64,000 bases of DNA from Littorina saxatilis. Taxonomy: Eukaryota > Mollusca > Gastropoda > Littorinimorpha > Littorinidae. Where the stretch lies: positions 107,169,324 to 107,233,323 of the forward strand of contig NC_090245.1 in NCBI RefSeq assembly GCF_037325665.1. Reading direction: 5' to 3'. The stretch's first letter is position 1, and every line of letters starts with the position of its first letter. Below the pieces are notes generated by a model. The model saw only the letters and a program-made list of their open reading frames with translations, was not told the DNA's origin and searched no databases. Made by a program: the position numbers and the translations under genes. Shown in pieces: positions 23,658 through 62,519 of the stretch.

Positions 23658-24096
23658 ACCGTGCTGAGAGAGAAACTAGAGAAAGAGAGAGAGGGAGCCG
23701 ATAATCGTCTGATTCTGCAGGTTCGGCACCAGGCTGATGAAAACGCAGAATAATCTATCAAAACAACACTCTAACATCAAGTTTTAGAAACCAGAAAAAC
23801 TTATCGTAACTCCATAGGTTTCGTGGTGTTTTGCGCACTGCTGAAACGCGTTTAACACGACGTGAATCGCCGTGCGTTAATGTAGCGAAAACGTCCAAAA
23901 CGCAGACACCAAAACTCGATGTTTTACTGTGTTTTGCGCCCCGCTAAAATCCCAGGGATTTTATTGCGTTACGGCAGTTTTTCTAACTTGATGTGAATCG
24001 CACAGGTATAATGCCACAAAATTCAGTTGATTAACTTCATGTTTCATGTTATATGCCACGTTATAGTGCCAAAACGTGACTTTTCGCCCAGTGTTA

Positions 24097-25538
24097 GTTC
24101 TAAAGATTCATCGAGGGTAATTAGCGAGCGCAATTTTTGTTTTTATAATGACGTTTGCCTCGGTGACTTTGGCATCATAAGCAGTGGAAAAACAGGTATC
24201 TGTCAGACTTGCTTGACATGACCTCATTTACATGATATACACACGTGTGATGTGAACGATATCTATATATATATATACGACTTGTGTCTGTCTGTGTGTC
24301 TGTGTGTGTGTCTGTGTATCTGTGTCTTCGCGATGCACGGCCAAAGTTCTCGATGGATCTGCTTCAAATTTGGTGGGCTTATTCAGAGAGACCCCGGACA
24401 CAACCTCATCGATGAGATATTTCAACACGTGCTCTCAGCGCGCAGCGCTGAACCGATTTTGGTTCCACCTCAGCTATTTTGGTTCCACCTCAGCTACCCG
24501 GGCCCCCATACCGACACACCAAAGCCAAAGTTCTCGGTGGATCTTTTTCAAATTTGGACACCGTATTCAGCTACACCCCGGACACAATATCATCGATGAG
24601 ATATTTCAACACGTGCTCTCAGCGCGCAGCGCTGAACCGAATTTGGTTTTTGAGTTCATTTCACCATTATAAGTAACTCTTCCTTATCTTCTCATCTTCT
24701 CCATGTTTTCAGCGTTTACCTCCCTTCCTTCGTATGGTGCACTGTAGTGTGAAGGGGGCATCTTCGGATATTCCCGGCGTTCTGTTACTATTTTTAGAAG
24801 GTCACCGCAGTGTCCAGAACGTAAATTGGACCCGTAAATTATCCTCACTGTAAAAGTGCAAAGGTCGAATCAATTTATAGCCACGCGAAAAATACACTGT
24901 CATCTATCTCTCTATAGATACGGCTTCTCTGTGTTTGTGTGTGTATGTGTGTGTGTGTGTGTGTCTCTATGTGAGCAACACCTGTGCATTGTTCAGTTCT
25001 GTTTGTGATGTGGTCTGGCGGCTATTGTGTAATTTTATGTACTGGCCTTCCTTTGAGAAGCCATAACAGTTCAAAAGGGCTTAGAGAAAAGCTCTAACTT
25101 GCTCAGTTCTGTTTGAGTGGAGTTCGCCTCCAAAGGTGATTAACACGGTTACATTCGTCGACAAGGATGGGACTCGATATGGTCAGGAATGGCATTATGG
25201 CCACTGAATCATTTTCGTGCTGTTCCCATTCCACGAATCTGGGAGGGACCTAAGCTTGGCGGGTCCATTGTTCGGACCCGGCGAAGCCGGCGTACGGCTC
25301 TAAGTACTTCTTCCCGGCGAAGCGGGTATTCATTCTAGTCCTACATACGTGAGAGAGACACCCGTGAGATAATAATCGTTCACATCACACGTGTGTATAT
25401 CATGTAAATGAGGTCATGTCAAGCAAGTATGGCAAGGACCTGTTTTTCCACTGCTTATGATGCCAAAGTCACCGAGACAAACGTCATTATAGAAACAATA
25501 ATTGCGCTCGCTAATTACCATCGATGAATCTTTAGAAC
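24097..25538. mobile_element. Foldback TIR element with TA duplication (Tc1/mariner-like MITE)
   Basis: Arms of about 165 bp: GTTCTAAAGATTCATCGA ... at 24097-24260 against the reverse complement at 25375-25538, flanked by TA (24095-24096, 25539-25540). The TA duplication fits Tc1/mariner. The loop holds a Helitron-like element. Confidence 0.75.
24262..25338 (+). mobile_element. Helitron-like element inside the foldback loop
   Basis: Starts TCTATATATA, ends CCCGGCGAAGCGGGTATTCATTCTAG-type (hairpin, then CTAG), preceded by A and followed by T, as Helitrons insert at A^T. Internal direct duplication: AAAGTTCTCGATGGATC (24342) and AAAGTTCTCGGTGGATC (24526), each ending in GCGCGCAGCGCTGAACCGA. 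A second 5'-like start (TCTATAGATACGGCTTC) lies at about 24910. No Rep/helicase. Confidence 0.6.
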
Positions 25539-26649
25539 TAACAAGTCACGCCACACTTTCAGAGTGACGTTTCTTTGCTTTGACGTAATAGATTGCATGA
25601 GACTTTAGAAGAGAACGAGGTTCCAAAACAAGCGTCTTCAATTTAGCTGCCTCGACTGCAGGACATTTTCAGTCAAATACACGTAAGTACAGTATGTAGG
25701 ATAAACAGAATACAGAATACTACTCGTTGCTTTTTCAAATAGTGAACAGCTCGCTTTCGCTCGCAGTTCAATGTTAAAAAAAACCAACTCGTGTTAATCT
25801 GGTACGACACAGCAAGCCATGTAGTATTCTCTATCTATGCTTGTCATTATTACCAGTATTATTGTTATTTTTATGAGTATCACAATGATGATGATCATGA
25901 TGATACTAAACAAATAATATACTGAATAAAAACCAATGTATATATTCAATAGATTTCTTATGGTTATGCTAGTTTTTTTTTATCGGTGGTAAATTCACTT
26001 TCCTTACATACGCTTTGACGCCTGATTCTGCGCCAAAAGTTATAAACTTTACCTATGGAATTTGTTTGCTTGTTATTCGCTTGTATCTTTTTTTTATTCC
26101 ACATTCCGTAACTAATTAGCTTAAGTCAGGTGTTGTTGCTCGATCAACGTAAGCATTACATTACAAAATACACAAAAATGAAGATCGAGAAACTTCTCTC
26201 ACAGTTGCCAAGTAAGTGAATGCATGAGGATTCTGACTAAACATTGATCTAAAAGTGTGATTTCCCAAAACCAGAGGGCCTATTTTTTTTCGTATCACTA
26301 CTGTGAAAACAAAGCACACCTTAAAAACAAAACACACAGGAACAAAAACAAAGGAAAACCTCGGAGGGAGCAGTAGAGTTAACACGTAATAGCTGCAGTA
26401 AGATGAATGAATACCTGTCATCCGCTCACGCTTCAAAGTAAAACGGACTTGAAATATTACCCTGAATTAGAGTAGCGTATGTAGGGAGCATTCTTGCCTC
26501 ATTGTGACGATAACAGGTTAAGGCGAGGCTACACAAAACATATCCTGTATTGTTCTCTTTTACCTGAGCGGTAGGTCTTTTTTTTCTTTTTTTTTTTGAC
26601 CTCAGTTGCATGCAGGATGCTTCAACCCATATTTTTTGCCCGATTTTTG

Positions 26650-27160
26650 TAATTTTTTATTTTATTTTATTTTATTTATTTTTTTAAGGCGGGGAGCATC
26701 CTTCTTCCTTGGTCTTTTTCTGTATAACATAATCAACTTTATATTATACAAAACATAAACTTCTGTCTAATGTTTAACTCTAATTCCAATAAAATACGTA
26801 AGTCTAACTTCTTCCCATACTTAAATTTTCCTATGGTCATTTTTGTTATCAAAATACAATAATTTATCAAATAAATTTGATCTTTTTTTAAATTTTCATT
26901 CCAAAAACCAAATAATATATCTGTTTCATTCAAAGTTATATTATAATACATTTGCTTAAAAATAAAGTCTTTACATAGTTTCCAAACGTTCCTCACCTCT
27001 TGACAATGAAAAAAGAAGTGCTCAAGTGTATCCAGTTCATTACAAACTTCACAATTATTAGTTTGACGGTAGGTCTAATATGACATTTTTGGAACCATCT
27101 TTTACATCCTCGAATCGTGCCAAGGTATTTGGTGTGAGATCATGTTTCAAACAGTTCCTT
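26650..27160 (-). mobile_element. L1/Tx1-like LINE 3' end
   Basis: Minus strand reads NCEVCNELDTLEHFFFHCQE followed by VRNVWKLCKDFIFKQ, the Cys-Cys-His-Cys C-terminal finger of L1/Tx1-type ORF2, then LFGFWNENLKKDQIYLINYC. Ends in an A-rich tail (about 26650-26690). 5' truncated. Confidence 0.65.
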
Positions 27161-27724
27161 TATCTTGCATGATAGGTTTCGTATTATCGGTTGCGTCGGG
27201 GAATTTTCTTTTGCAATTAACAGTTAGACCGTTCCCATGGGCTTGGTCTTTTATGACGTTACGTGTTTCTTTTTTTAAATGAAAGGTAGTCTTCCCATTA
27301 CTGGTGTTTTCGGGGAACTCTACTGAACATTTTTCAATCGTGCTAAGAGGTTTGGCCCAGTATTATTTTACAAAATGTTCTCAACACTAAAAATAAAAGC
27401 AGTATGGAGAGAATAGAGGGAACCAACGAAGGGAATATACAAATCCTCTTTGTCTGACCAAACGCGCTGCAGATATCAACAGTGGCAGTTATCGTTGCGT
27501 ATTTCGTGAAGATTTTGGGGGTTTATCGTTTTTGTGGAAAAGGAGACATTTTTCTTGCTTCAGGATTTCTTTAAATAGCCGTCGATTTAGGAAATTGGGA
27601 TTGATTTGTCACTTTGTTGTCAGGGCATACACGAGTTACATGTCATTTGATGGAATCTCCGTTCCCCCCCAACAGTAATCAGCGTGTGCGTGTGTTCGTT
27701 CGTGTACGGGGAGGGGAAGGAGCA

Positions 27725-27726
<2 letters not shown>

Positions 27727-27807
<81 letters not shown>

Positions 27808-28032
27808 CAGACAGACAGACACAGAGACAGACAGAGACAGACAGACAGACAGACAGGCAGACAGACAGACAGACAGACAGACAGAAACAGACAGAAACAG
27901 AGACAGAATGACACAGAGACAGAGAGAGATAGAGAGAGAGCAAGACAGTCAGACAGAGAGACACACAGACGGACAGGCAGACAGACAGACAGACAGAGAC
28001 AGACAGAGATAAGCAGACGGGCAGACAGTGAT
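27727..28032. repeat. (GA)n then (GACA)n compound tract
   Basis: Pure GA for 70 bases, then GACA/GAGACA for about 230 bases. Lies about 200 bases before the CHS exon 1 acceptor. Confidence 0.97.
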
Positions 28033-28239
28033 TCCCTCGCAATAACACACGGCCAAGAATGCTTAAACATGTAGCGTCATGCTATAACTAGTATTTCATC
28101 ACACACGACCTAGTCATCTCTTCAATTCTTCTTCTAAATCTGTTTCTCTCTTTGTTGTTGCTTTTGTTTTTGTTGTTGTATGCACCCTATCTCCTGTTTA
28201 CAAACACATCTGATAGAACATCATGCTTTTCTTCTCCAG

Positions 28240-55335
<27,096 letters not shown>

Positions 55336-56345
55336 AACCTTAGATAAAACAGAGCGTGCAGATCACGTAGAGTGCTTTATGAATACCGGTGAATCCTTTC
55401 TTTTGAATGGAAAGTGTCTGTACACAGAAAAAATAAACAGCGTACCACTGAACAAGGCAAAGTGCGAGAGGAAACATCAGCGCGGACTTTGATGAGAACA
55501 AGAGGGTCAAAGGTCTGACAGCTTTGTGACCAACTAGATGAAGCAGTTATCTCAAATCCAAAGAGAACAACAAGACACAAACAATGTTAATAAGTGAACA
55601 AGAAGGTGCCATTCATTTGTTTTTCTTCCCAGAGGATTTAATTATATGTTGGTTTACTATTGAAATGTACAAATGATTATAGCCATAACCCGAGAATTTC
55701 TATTTTTGAGTTATGAAATCCTGATTTTTTTAATATATATATTTTTTATCGGAATGAGTTTATGTATATGTTTGCATTTCCTTCTTGTTCTTGTTTTTTT
55801 TCAAAGTTTTTTTTTATGTACCCCCATGGGGTTTCTTGAATAAATTCGTTGCCTTGCCCTGATAACGGCATTCACAGCCTTCTGCACAACAAAAATATGT
55901 GCAGGGGATTTCACCACCTTAGAAAACTATGTTAGTTGTGTGTATGAGCATTGCACTGCAGCTATATTGAGTGGCGTTTGATTGTATTGAAAAGCTGTGT
56001 TTAATGTTTCATCTTGTATCATCAAGGCAAAGTGATGTTATTATAATCGTGATATAGAATTCATTACTAGTGCAGAGTGGTTGCTCTTCAATCTGTGATA
56101 ACTTGTACAGTGTTTTTATTTAACTCTATATCTGCTATTCCTCTGCGCTGTTACTGTTAAGTCGAGTGTGATGTTGTTTGTGACATTTATCTGCGTGTTG
56201 CTGTGCATTGTTACTAATTGTACCGTCACATGATTTTTTTTAAAAGATTGATTATTTTTTTGTATTTGTAAAAATATATAGTTCCTTGATAGCTAAGAAT
56301 GGCTGTGAAAATACGAACAAAGCAATAAAATGAATATCATTGAAC
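55336..56345 (+). other. CHS: CHS 3' UTR with polyadenylation signals
   Basis: AATAAA hexamers lie at 55432, 55839 and 56324. The last is followed within about 30 bases by a GT-rich (TGTTG) stretch, the expected layout of a main poly(A) site near 56345. The region is AT-rich with no open frame. Which signal is used cannot be told from sequence. Confidence 0.55.
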
Positions 56346-56440
56346 ATTATCGTTGCTGTGTATTGCTGTTGTTGTTGTTGTTGTCTAGTTGTTGTGCGGT
56401 TGTTTTAGGTCACGCTTGAGCTTGCATTAACCTACATCAA

Positions 56441-56487
<47 letters not shown>

Positions 56488-56566
56488 GTGCAACTTGTGT
56501 GTGTGTGTGAGTGTGTGCGCGCGCGTGTGTATGTATTTCAATAGAGAAACTCTGCGTGTTTGTTTC

Positions 56567-56626
<60 letters not shown>

Positions 56627-57342
56627 CTTTAATGAGTAACCGGATAGTTCATTGACATCAACAACTTTCAGTTTAAGAGAAGCAACTACGAAAAGGTAAG
56701 AAAGAGACAGGATAAGAGTAAGGGGGACAAATCTTGCTTGAACAGACCACACCTGCAATAGAAGATGTTATTTCCCTTTGAGTATATTGCAATATGAAGG
56801 AGTGCTCCTTGTTATCTTGCTGTGTACTTGTTATATAATACTTAGTGTTAAATCCTGGGGTCTGTTACTAACTAGCCACCTAACCAACCGACCAAATAAA
56901 CTAACAGAAAAATGTTAATGTTGGCTGAGATTTAAAACTGACATAGCCAGGCAGACACACAGCAGAGACCCCAGTTGCCTCCACCCCCCCCCCCCCCCCC
57001 CCCCCCCCCCCTTACTGACTAAACAAAAAAAAAAGTTATCTATAACGTTTCCCTTATCGCGTCCTCCCTCCTCACTCACGGTATGAAATATCTGAAAGGC
57101 CAAAGAAGACTACCAGGTGTTATCGCTTTCGTATTCGTCTGGCTGTCCGCCGGTATCAGCTGCAGTAAACACGGAGGCTTAGCCATAAAAAAAACTACTC
57201 TGCACAAGTTTAGATGATTGATTGCGACATTTTCTTCTCATGTGACTGTGTAGCTAGACTGAGATAAAACAAAATACAGTCCTCTTGTCGGTGGGTAACA
57301 GCCGTATGTTTCTAATCAACCCGACATTAGACAGCGACAAAC

Positions 57343-57388
57343 ATGCTTGGATTGACATTTATTTTCCTTGTCGCTTCAAGTTTTGAAG
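57343..57388 (+). CDS. Ig-superfamily gene, exon 1: signal peptide
   Basis: ATG followed by MLGLTFIFLVASSFE, a short hydrophobic secretion signal. Donor GTAAGG at 57389, leaving phase 1, which matches the next exon. Together with 58398-58760 and 59241-59378 this is the 5' end of a secreted or membrane Ig-superfamily protein. Confidence 0.72.
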
Positions 57389-57518
57389 GTAAGGATGCTT
57401 ACATCGTTGTTGTATAAAAACAATACTATTGTCAACTTAAAGTGCAAGAAGGCAAGATGACTTTCAAAATGGTTCTGCTTAAAAGCATCATTATCCCATG
57501 TAAGGTAGGAAGTAAGAG

Positions 57519-57652
<134 letters not shown>

Positions 57653-57763
57653 GTTGCACAGTTTGATTGCTGCCAAATGTCGACTCTTTGACTGCAACTG
57701 TACCATCTCTTGTCGCTCTCAATGACAGCGTAATCTTGCAGAAATTTTGCAAGTGTTTTCAGT

Positions 57764-57803
57764 CAGGTTTTGACAACATGTTTTATTATGAACTGGGAAT
57801 CGA

Positions 57804-57887
<84 letters not shown>

Positions 57888-58355
57888 CGTATGTGCGTAT
57901 GTGCGTATGTGTGTGTGTGAGTGTGAGTGTGAGTGTGTGAGTGTGAGTGTGTGTGTGTGTTTAGAGCTATTCCCCCAAAATTACTTGACATATCTTCATT
58001 AAACTTTACATACAAGTTCTTCCAGATGATATCCTCAGAGCCGTTTTTCCTTTTTATGGATTAATGTCTTTGATGACATCATATCCGGCGTTTTACAAAA
58101 GTTCAGGCGGCACTGTCACGCCCTCATTTTTCAATCGAATTGATTCAAATATCGGTCAAGTAATCTTTGACTAAGTCTAAACTATGGGATTGTATTTCAA
58201 CGTGAAAGCTTCACAATCAATTAACGATTTTTGTCATTGAAATTTCATTTTTGATAACAGATTAAATGGTTTCGTTGTATTATTTATCTTCTCCTGAAGC
58301 CCATACTATGTTTACATTTGTTATGTTTGGATTAAAAACAAGCTCAGAAAGGTAG
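57764..58355 (+). mobile_element. Helentron-like repeat, copy 8 (old, truncated)
   Basis: Diverged left part in the first intron of the Ig gene, recognisable by GGGAATCGAGACG, the GT tract, and TGACATCATATCCGGC. Lacks the right end. Confidence 0.65.
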
Positions 58356-58397
58356 AAGAAAAAATCCCGCTTCAAGACATGTTCAATACTTTTTCAG

Positions 58398-58760
58398 TTT
58401 CTGGCAGCGCACAATTCTCGGCTACCAGTCCCAATGACGGAGAAACCTTTGTACTCTGTGACGGTAAGACGCTCGTGTTGCCTTGGAACCTTACCTTGGC
58501 TCCCGGTGATGTGATTGACAACATCAAATGGTACTCTACCGATCACACGAATGTCACCGAGTTGATTGCGACATCTACCAACGACATGTTCATGCCAGTG
58601 CCCGCTTATTCCAATCGACTGAAGTTTCTGGAAAATGGCGGACTACTATTGAGTCACGTGACAGAAGGGGATGCTGGGATATATTCCGTTGAGGTCATAG
58701 GTCATGATGCATCTGGGACTGCTTTCACTTTAAAACGATCTGCGCAACTAGAAATCCAAG
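58398..58760 (+). CDS. Ig-superfamily gene, exon 2: first Ig-like domain
   Basis: Acceptor CTTTTTCAG. About 121 codons reading VSGSAQFSATSPNDGETFVL, then a Cys, WYSTD (the core Trp), a putative N-glycosylation site NLT, and near the end NGGLLLSHVTEGDAGIYSVE. The D-x-G-x-Y motif is that of Ig V/I-set strand F, although the usual Cys after Tyr is replaced by Ser, as in CD2/CD48-like N-terminal domains. The donor reads GTTTGG, a weak match, but the phase (1) fits the next exon. A Helentron-like copy lies directly upstream in the intron. Confidence 0.75.
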
Positions 58761-58783
58761 GTTTGGATATATAAGTGCACGCA

Positions 58784-58934
<151 letters not shown>

Positions 58935-59240
58935 CTGCTAAATGCGCATAAACTCAAATTTCACTTCCATCATTATATTCTTAACCCTCTGAGTTTGCAA
59001 AACCAATCAAGGAACAGCCCCCGTACCGGATCCCCCTCCCCCTTCCCTACATGCAACAATCTAATATCCCCCCCGAAAGCAAAACGACGTTCTGATTAGA
59101 TAAAAAGATATAGATTGAGTGTGAACAGGTTGAATCTAATGTTGAATAGGTAACCTTTTGTGATAAATAATCTCACAAAGAAAGTGTCATTTTGGTGTGG
59201 TTCTCATCAGTAATTAGCTTCCTTGTGTTTGACGCCTCAG

Positions 59241-59378
59241 ATAGCCTGCACACGACAGACCATAGACTGCACGTGACCTACGATGGTGTGCCGGTGCAGG
59301 GCAGTGATGGCCGGTGGTTAGTGCGACTTCTCTGCGGCAACTTTACTTACCCTTCTCATCCTCCTTTCGACGTGGAGN
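59241..59378 (+). CDS. Ig-superfamily gene, exon 3 (incomplete, runs into gap)
   Basis: Acceptor GACGCCTCAG, phase 1. Reads DSLHTTDHRLHVTYDGVPV, then GRWLVRLLCGNFTYPSHPPF, the B-strand Cys region of a second Ig-like domain with an N-glycosylation site NFT. The exon stops at the run of Ns at 59379. The rest of the gene (remaining domain, membrane anchor or stop) cannot be seen; no continuing exon was found after the gap. Confidence 0.7.
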
Positions 59379-59577
59379 NNNNNNNNNNNNNNNNNNNNNN
59401 NNNNNNNNNNNNNNNNNNNNNNNNNNNNNNNNNNNNNNNNNNNNNNNNNNNNNNNNNNNNNNNNNNNNNNNNNNNNNNNNNNNNNNNNNNNNNNNNNNNN
59501 NNNNNNNNNNNNNNNNNNNNNNNNNNNNNNNNNNNNNNNNNNNNNNNNNNNNNNNNNNNNNNNNNNNNNNNNNNNNN
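59379..59577. other. Assembly gap (Ns)
   Basis: 199 unknown bases inside the second Ig-like exon. Flanked on the right by GT/CA tracts and a perfect 41-bp inverted repeat, the kind of sequence that breaks assemblies. Confidence 0.99.
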
Positions 59578-59602
59578 ACGCAAGCACGCACGCACTACGC
59601 AC

Positions 59603-59668
<66 letters not shown>

Positions 59669-59676
59669 ATGTGTGT

Positions 59677-59776
59677 GTGGGCGTGTGCGTGTGTGCGTAC
59701 GTGTGGGCGAATGTGATTATATACTTGCGCACATGATCACATTCGCCCACACGTACGCACACACGCACACGCCCAC
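59677..59776. repeat. Perfect 41-bp inverted repeat beside the gap
   Basis: Arms 59677-59717 and 59736-59776 (GCGTACGTGTGGGCGAATGT against its reverse complement), 18-base loop, between a GT tract on one side and CA-rich sequence on the other. Confidence 0.9.
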
Positions 59777-59869
59777 AACTTGAACACACACACACACGTA
59801 CGCGCGCATGCAGACACACCACCAACACGCAAGATCTGCAAGCACAGACACATTCACGCACCTACGAAC

Positions 59870-59910
<41 letters not shown>

Positions 59911-60043
59911 ACCACCACCACCACGCACTTCTGCGAGCACATAAACATGCACACACACACACGCGCGCACACGCGCACACACACGCACACACACACACAC
60001 ACACGCACAGACACACACACACTCACACACACAAACGCACAAA

Positions 60044-60078
<35 letters not shown>
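59870..60078. repeat. (CA)n, (CAC)n and (CAG)n tracts
   Basis: CA arrays with an ACC block (59907-59922) and about ten CAG units at 60049-60078. Confidence 0.95.
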
Positions 60079-60082
<4 letters not shown>

Positions 60083-60368
60083 CAGCAGCCCATCCATACA
60101 CACGATAATCGGGCCTACTATAAACGTGCTTATGTACACGTTTCAATCTAAATGACCCCATCACCCCACAAGGTCTCTCTGCTCTATTTATCACTACATG
60201 ACGTGACGCTGAAAACATTTACTATCTACACCCTTTCGTGACTGGAATCATCGTGTGTTAAAGTTACCATCTTTCTCGTGTAAGCGATCGTTTTCACCAC
60301 CCACCATCCGTCCAGGCGTTTACATTTAATCAGAGCATCTTTCCCCTTGGACACCTACCAGAAAATAT

Positions 60369-60816
60369 GGGGAGACCGGGGCAGGTCGGAACATGGGGCA
60401 GGTCGAAAAAATTCGTTTTAAGGATGAAGATTTCCTTTTTTTGACCGTTTAACCTCCAGTCTGTTTTTTTAATTACTAGATCTTTGTCAGCAGCCATTTT
60501 GTTTTTGGCGGGAGTGTCAGCAGTTGGGTGAGCCAGCAGTCGGGTGCTAAAACTCCAAGGCAAGTCAAACTTTGATTGTTCGACAAAAGTGTTATAAAGG
60601 TGTTTGTTTAGATGAATCCTGAAACTGTTCTTGTGTTTTCAAAAAGTTAGGTCTCTTCGGAAGGTTACCTCAACGCGATTCACGCTAAGAAAAATCACAT
60701 TCGATCTGAAAAGTGTGAACTTTGAGGATAGAGTCTTTGGGGCAGGTCGGAAAGGGGCAGATCGGGACACTGTCCCGACGTGCCCCTGTTTGTCCCAACC
60801 TGCCCCATGTGTTTTC
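60369..60816. mobile_element. TIR element built on GGGGCAGGTCGG
   Basis: Left end GGGGAGACCGGGGCAGGTCG and right end ACCTGCCCCATGTG...TTTTCCCC are inverted repeats, with further GGGGCAGGTCGG copies near the right end. TA on both sides. About 450 bp, noncoding. Confidence 0.6.
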
Positions 60817-61212
60817 CCCTACCTGGAAGGATACTTTGATTAAATGTTCTGTCCCCCCAAAAGCGCAACCCGACTGCTCTCTGTGCAGACAGTGTCAGAG
60901 GATCTCTTATTTTTTCATAATAATGTATTGATTAATTTTTTTAATTGTTTTCATTTGTGCTTTTTGTTGAACTTTTTACGTGAATGAAATATCGTTCAAA
61001 TGAATGAATTAACTAATTGATTATGTATCAATTGTATTTATTTGTGCTTTTTGTTGAACTAATTAAATCTCGTTCAAACTGCTATTGATGTGTACATTGT
61101 TGTTAAACAGTTGTTTGTTGTATGTTTAGTAGGGTCTGCTAGTGTGTGATAGGGTTTATGTTCGTCTGTAGATGTTATTTTTTTCTTTCTGTTAGTCCTG
61201 TGTTGACAGCTC

Positions 61213-61288
61213 TTCGACAAGCGCATAGAACTGTACCCACGGGATACGCGGGGTATAAGCTTCTTATTGATTGATTGATTGAAATCAA
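61213..61288 (+). mobile_element. SINE second family, short 3' fragment
   Basis: Forward fragment with AGCGCATAGAACTGTACCCA and a (TTGA)n tail, the reverse complement of the 31545 start. Confidence 0.65.
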
Positions 61289-61379
61289 TTCAGCAAAAAG
61301 TTACCACTCTCTACGGAAAGCAGCCAGGCTGTATATTGTATGTATACCTATCTGTCGACTCATCATCTCAGATCTGGCG

Positions 61380-61597
61380 AGGCTTTTACGTGAGATAAGA
61401 CCATCCCTCCACTTGATCACATACTGAAAATCAACACCCTGACTGCTTGATATCGTGAGTTAAACATTTTTGATGACTTTATTAATGTCTTTAAATTGAT
61501 TCATGAACGATTCTATTTCAACGCAGAGAGAACCCAGGCTCTTCATTTTTGGTATATGACCAAGTGGAGGGCTGATCTTATCCCGTACAAAAGCCGG
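61380..61597. mobile_element. Small foldback element
   Basis: GGCTTTTACGTGAGATAAGA ... CCCTCCACTTGATCACATA at the left pairs with TATGACCAAGTGGAGGG ... CTTATCCCGTACAAAAGCC at the right. A one-arm fragment lies at 46850-46892. Confidence 0.65.
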
Positions 61598-62218
61598 CCG
61601 GAAGTTTTTTGGTTTTTTTTTTTTACATGAGAAGAAATGTGTCTTTCAGCTTACAAGTACAACGTAATTTGAAGGATGTAGATTGTATACTGTATGGATG
61701 ACATCGCATGTACATTGACATATACAATGATATAATACACTGGTCCCATTTTGACTTTATTCAGCAGATCCACTCATATCACATGATACATGAAAGCAGC
61801 AGGTCATAACAGCATGATCAACGATATACATGAATTCAGACAACAGGGACTGAATCATTAAAGTTGTTTCTAATAAAATCAGATAAGCCAGGAAGACATA
61901 ATTATGCTACATTTTATTTCATGTCATTCATTATTTGGCAACACAAGCTTTGAAGCAGGGAAGCAGATACGTAGCATTCAAAATCAAATCCTGTTCATAA
62001 GACATTTAAGGAAAACACATATTTATGCTACTTTTATTTCATTTCATTTATTATATGACGTCATAATGTTTGAAGAAGGGAAACATATATATGGAATTAT
62101 ATGAGTACTGAGATTTGGTTACCAAGGAATAATGATAAGTGCGCTCATGAACAGCAAATCGAAGTAGGCCTACACACATGCACTTAGAATGTCAACTGGA
62201 ATGTTAAGTATTGTAAGT

Positions 62219-62506
62219 TTGTTTGTTTGTTTGTTTGCTTAACGCCCAGCCGACCACGAAGGGCCATATCAGGGCGGTGCTGCTTTGACATTTAACGTGC
62301 GCCACACACAAGACAGAAGTCGCAGCACAGGCTTCATGTCTCACCCAGTCACATTATTCTGACACCGGACCAACCAGTCCTAGCACTAACCCCATAATGC
62401 CGGACGCCAGGCGGAGCAGCCACTAGATTGCCAATTTTAAAGTCTTAGGTATGACCCGGCCGGGGTTCGAACCCACGACCTCCCGATCACGGGGCGGACG
62501 CCTTAC
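62219..62506 (-). mobile_element. tRNA-derived SINE (same family), copy 4
   Basis: Reverse copy lacking the very tip of the tRNA head. Duplication AAGTATTGTAAGT at 62206-62218 and 62507-62519. Confidence 0.85.
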
Positions 62507-62519
62507 AAGTATTGTAAGT

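Larger units (their letters stand above)
23790..25860. mobile_element. Outer repeat of a three-layer nest
   Basis: Reverse copy of the 11930 family: 25541-25860 matches 12270-11930 reverse complemented, and the left side (to 24094) carries ACGTGACTTTTCGCCCAGTG, matching CACTGGGCGAAAAGTGGCGT at about 12266. It is split by the TIR element at 24097-25538. Confidence 0.65.
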
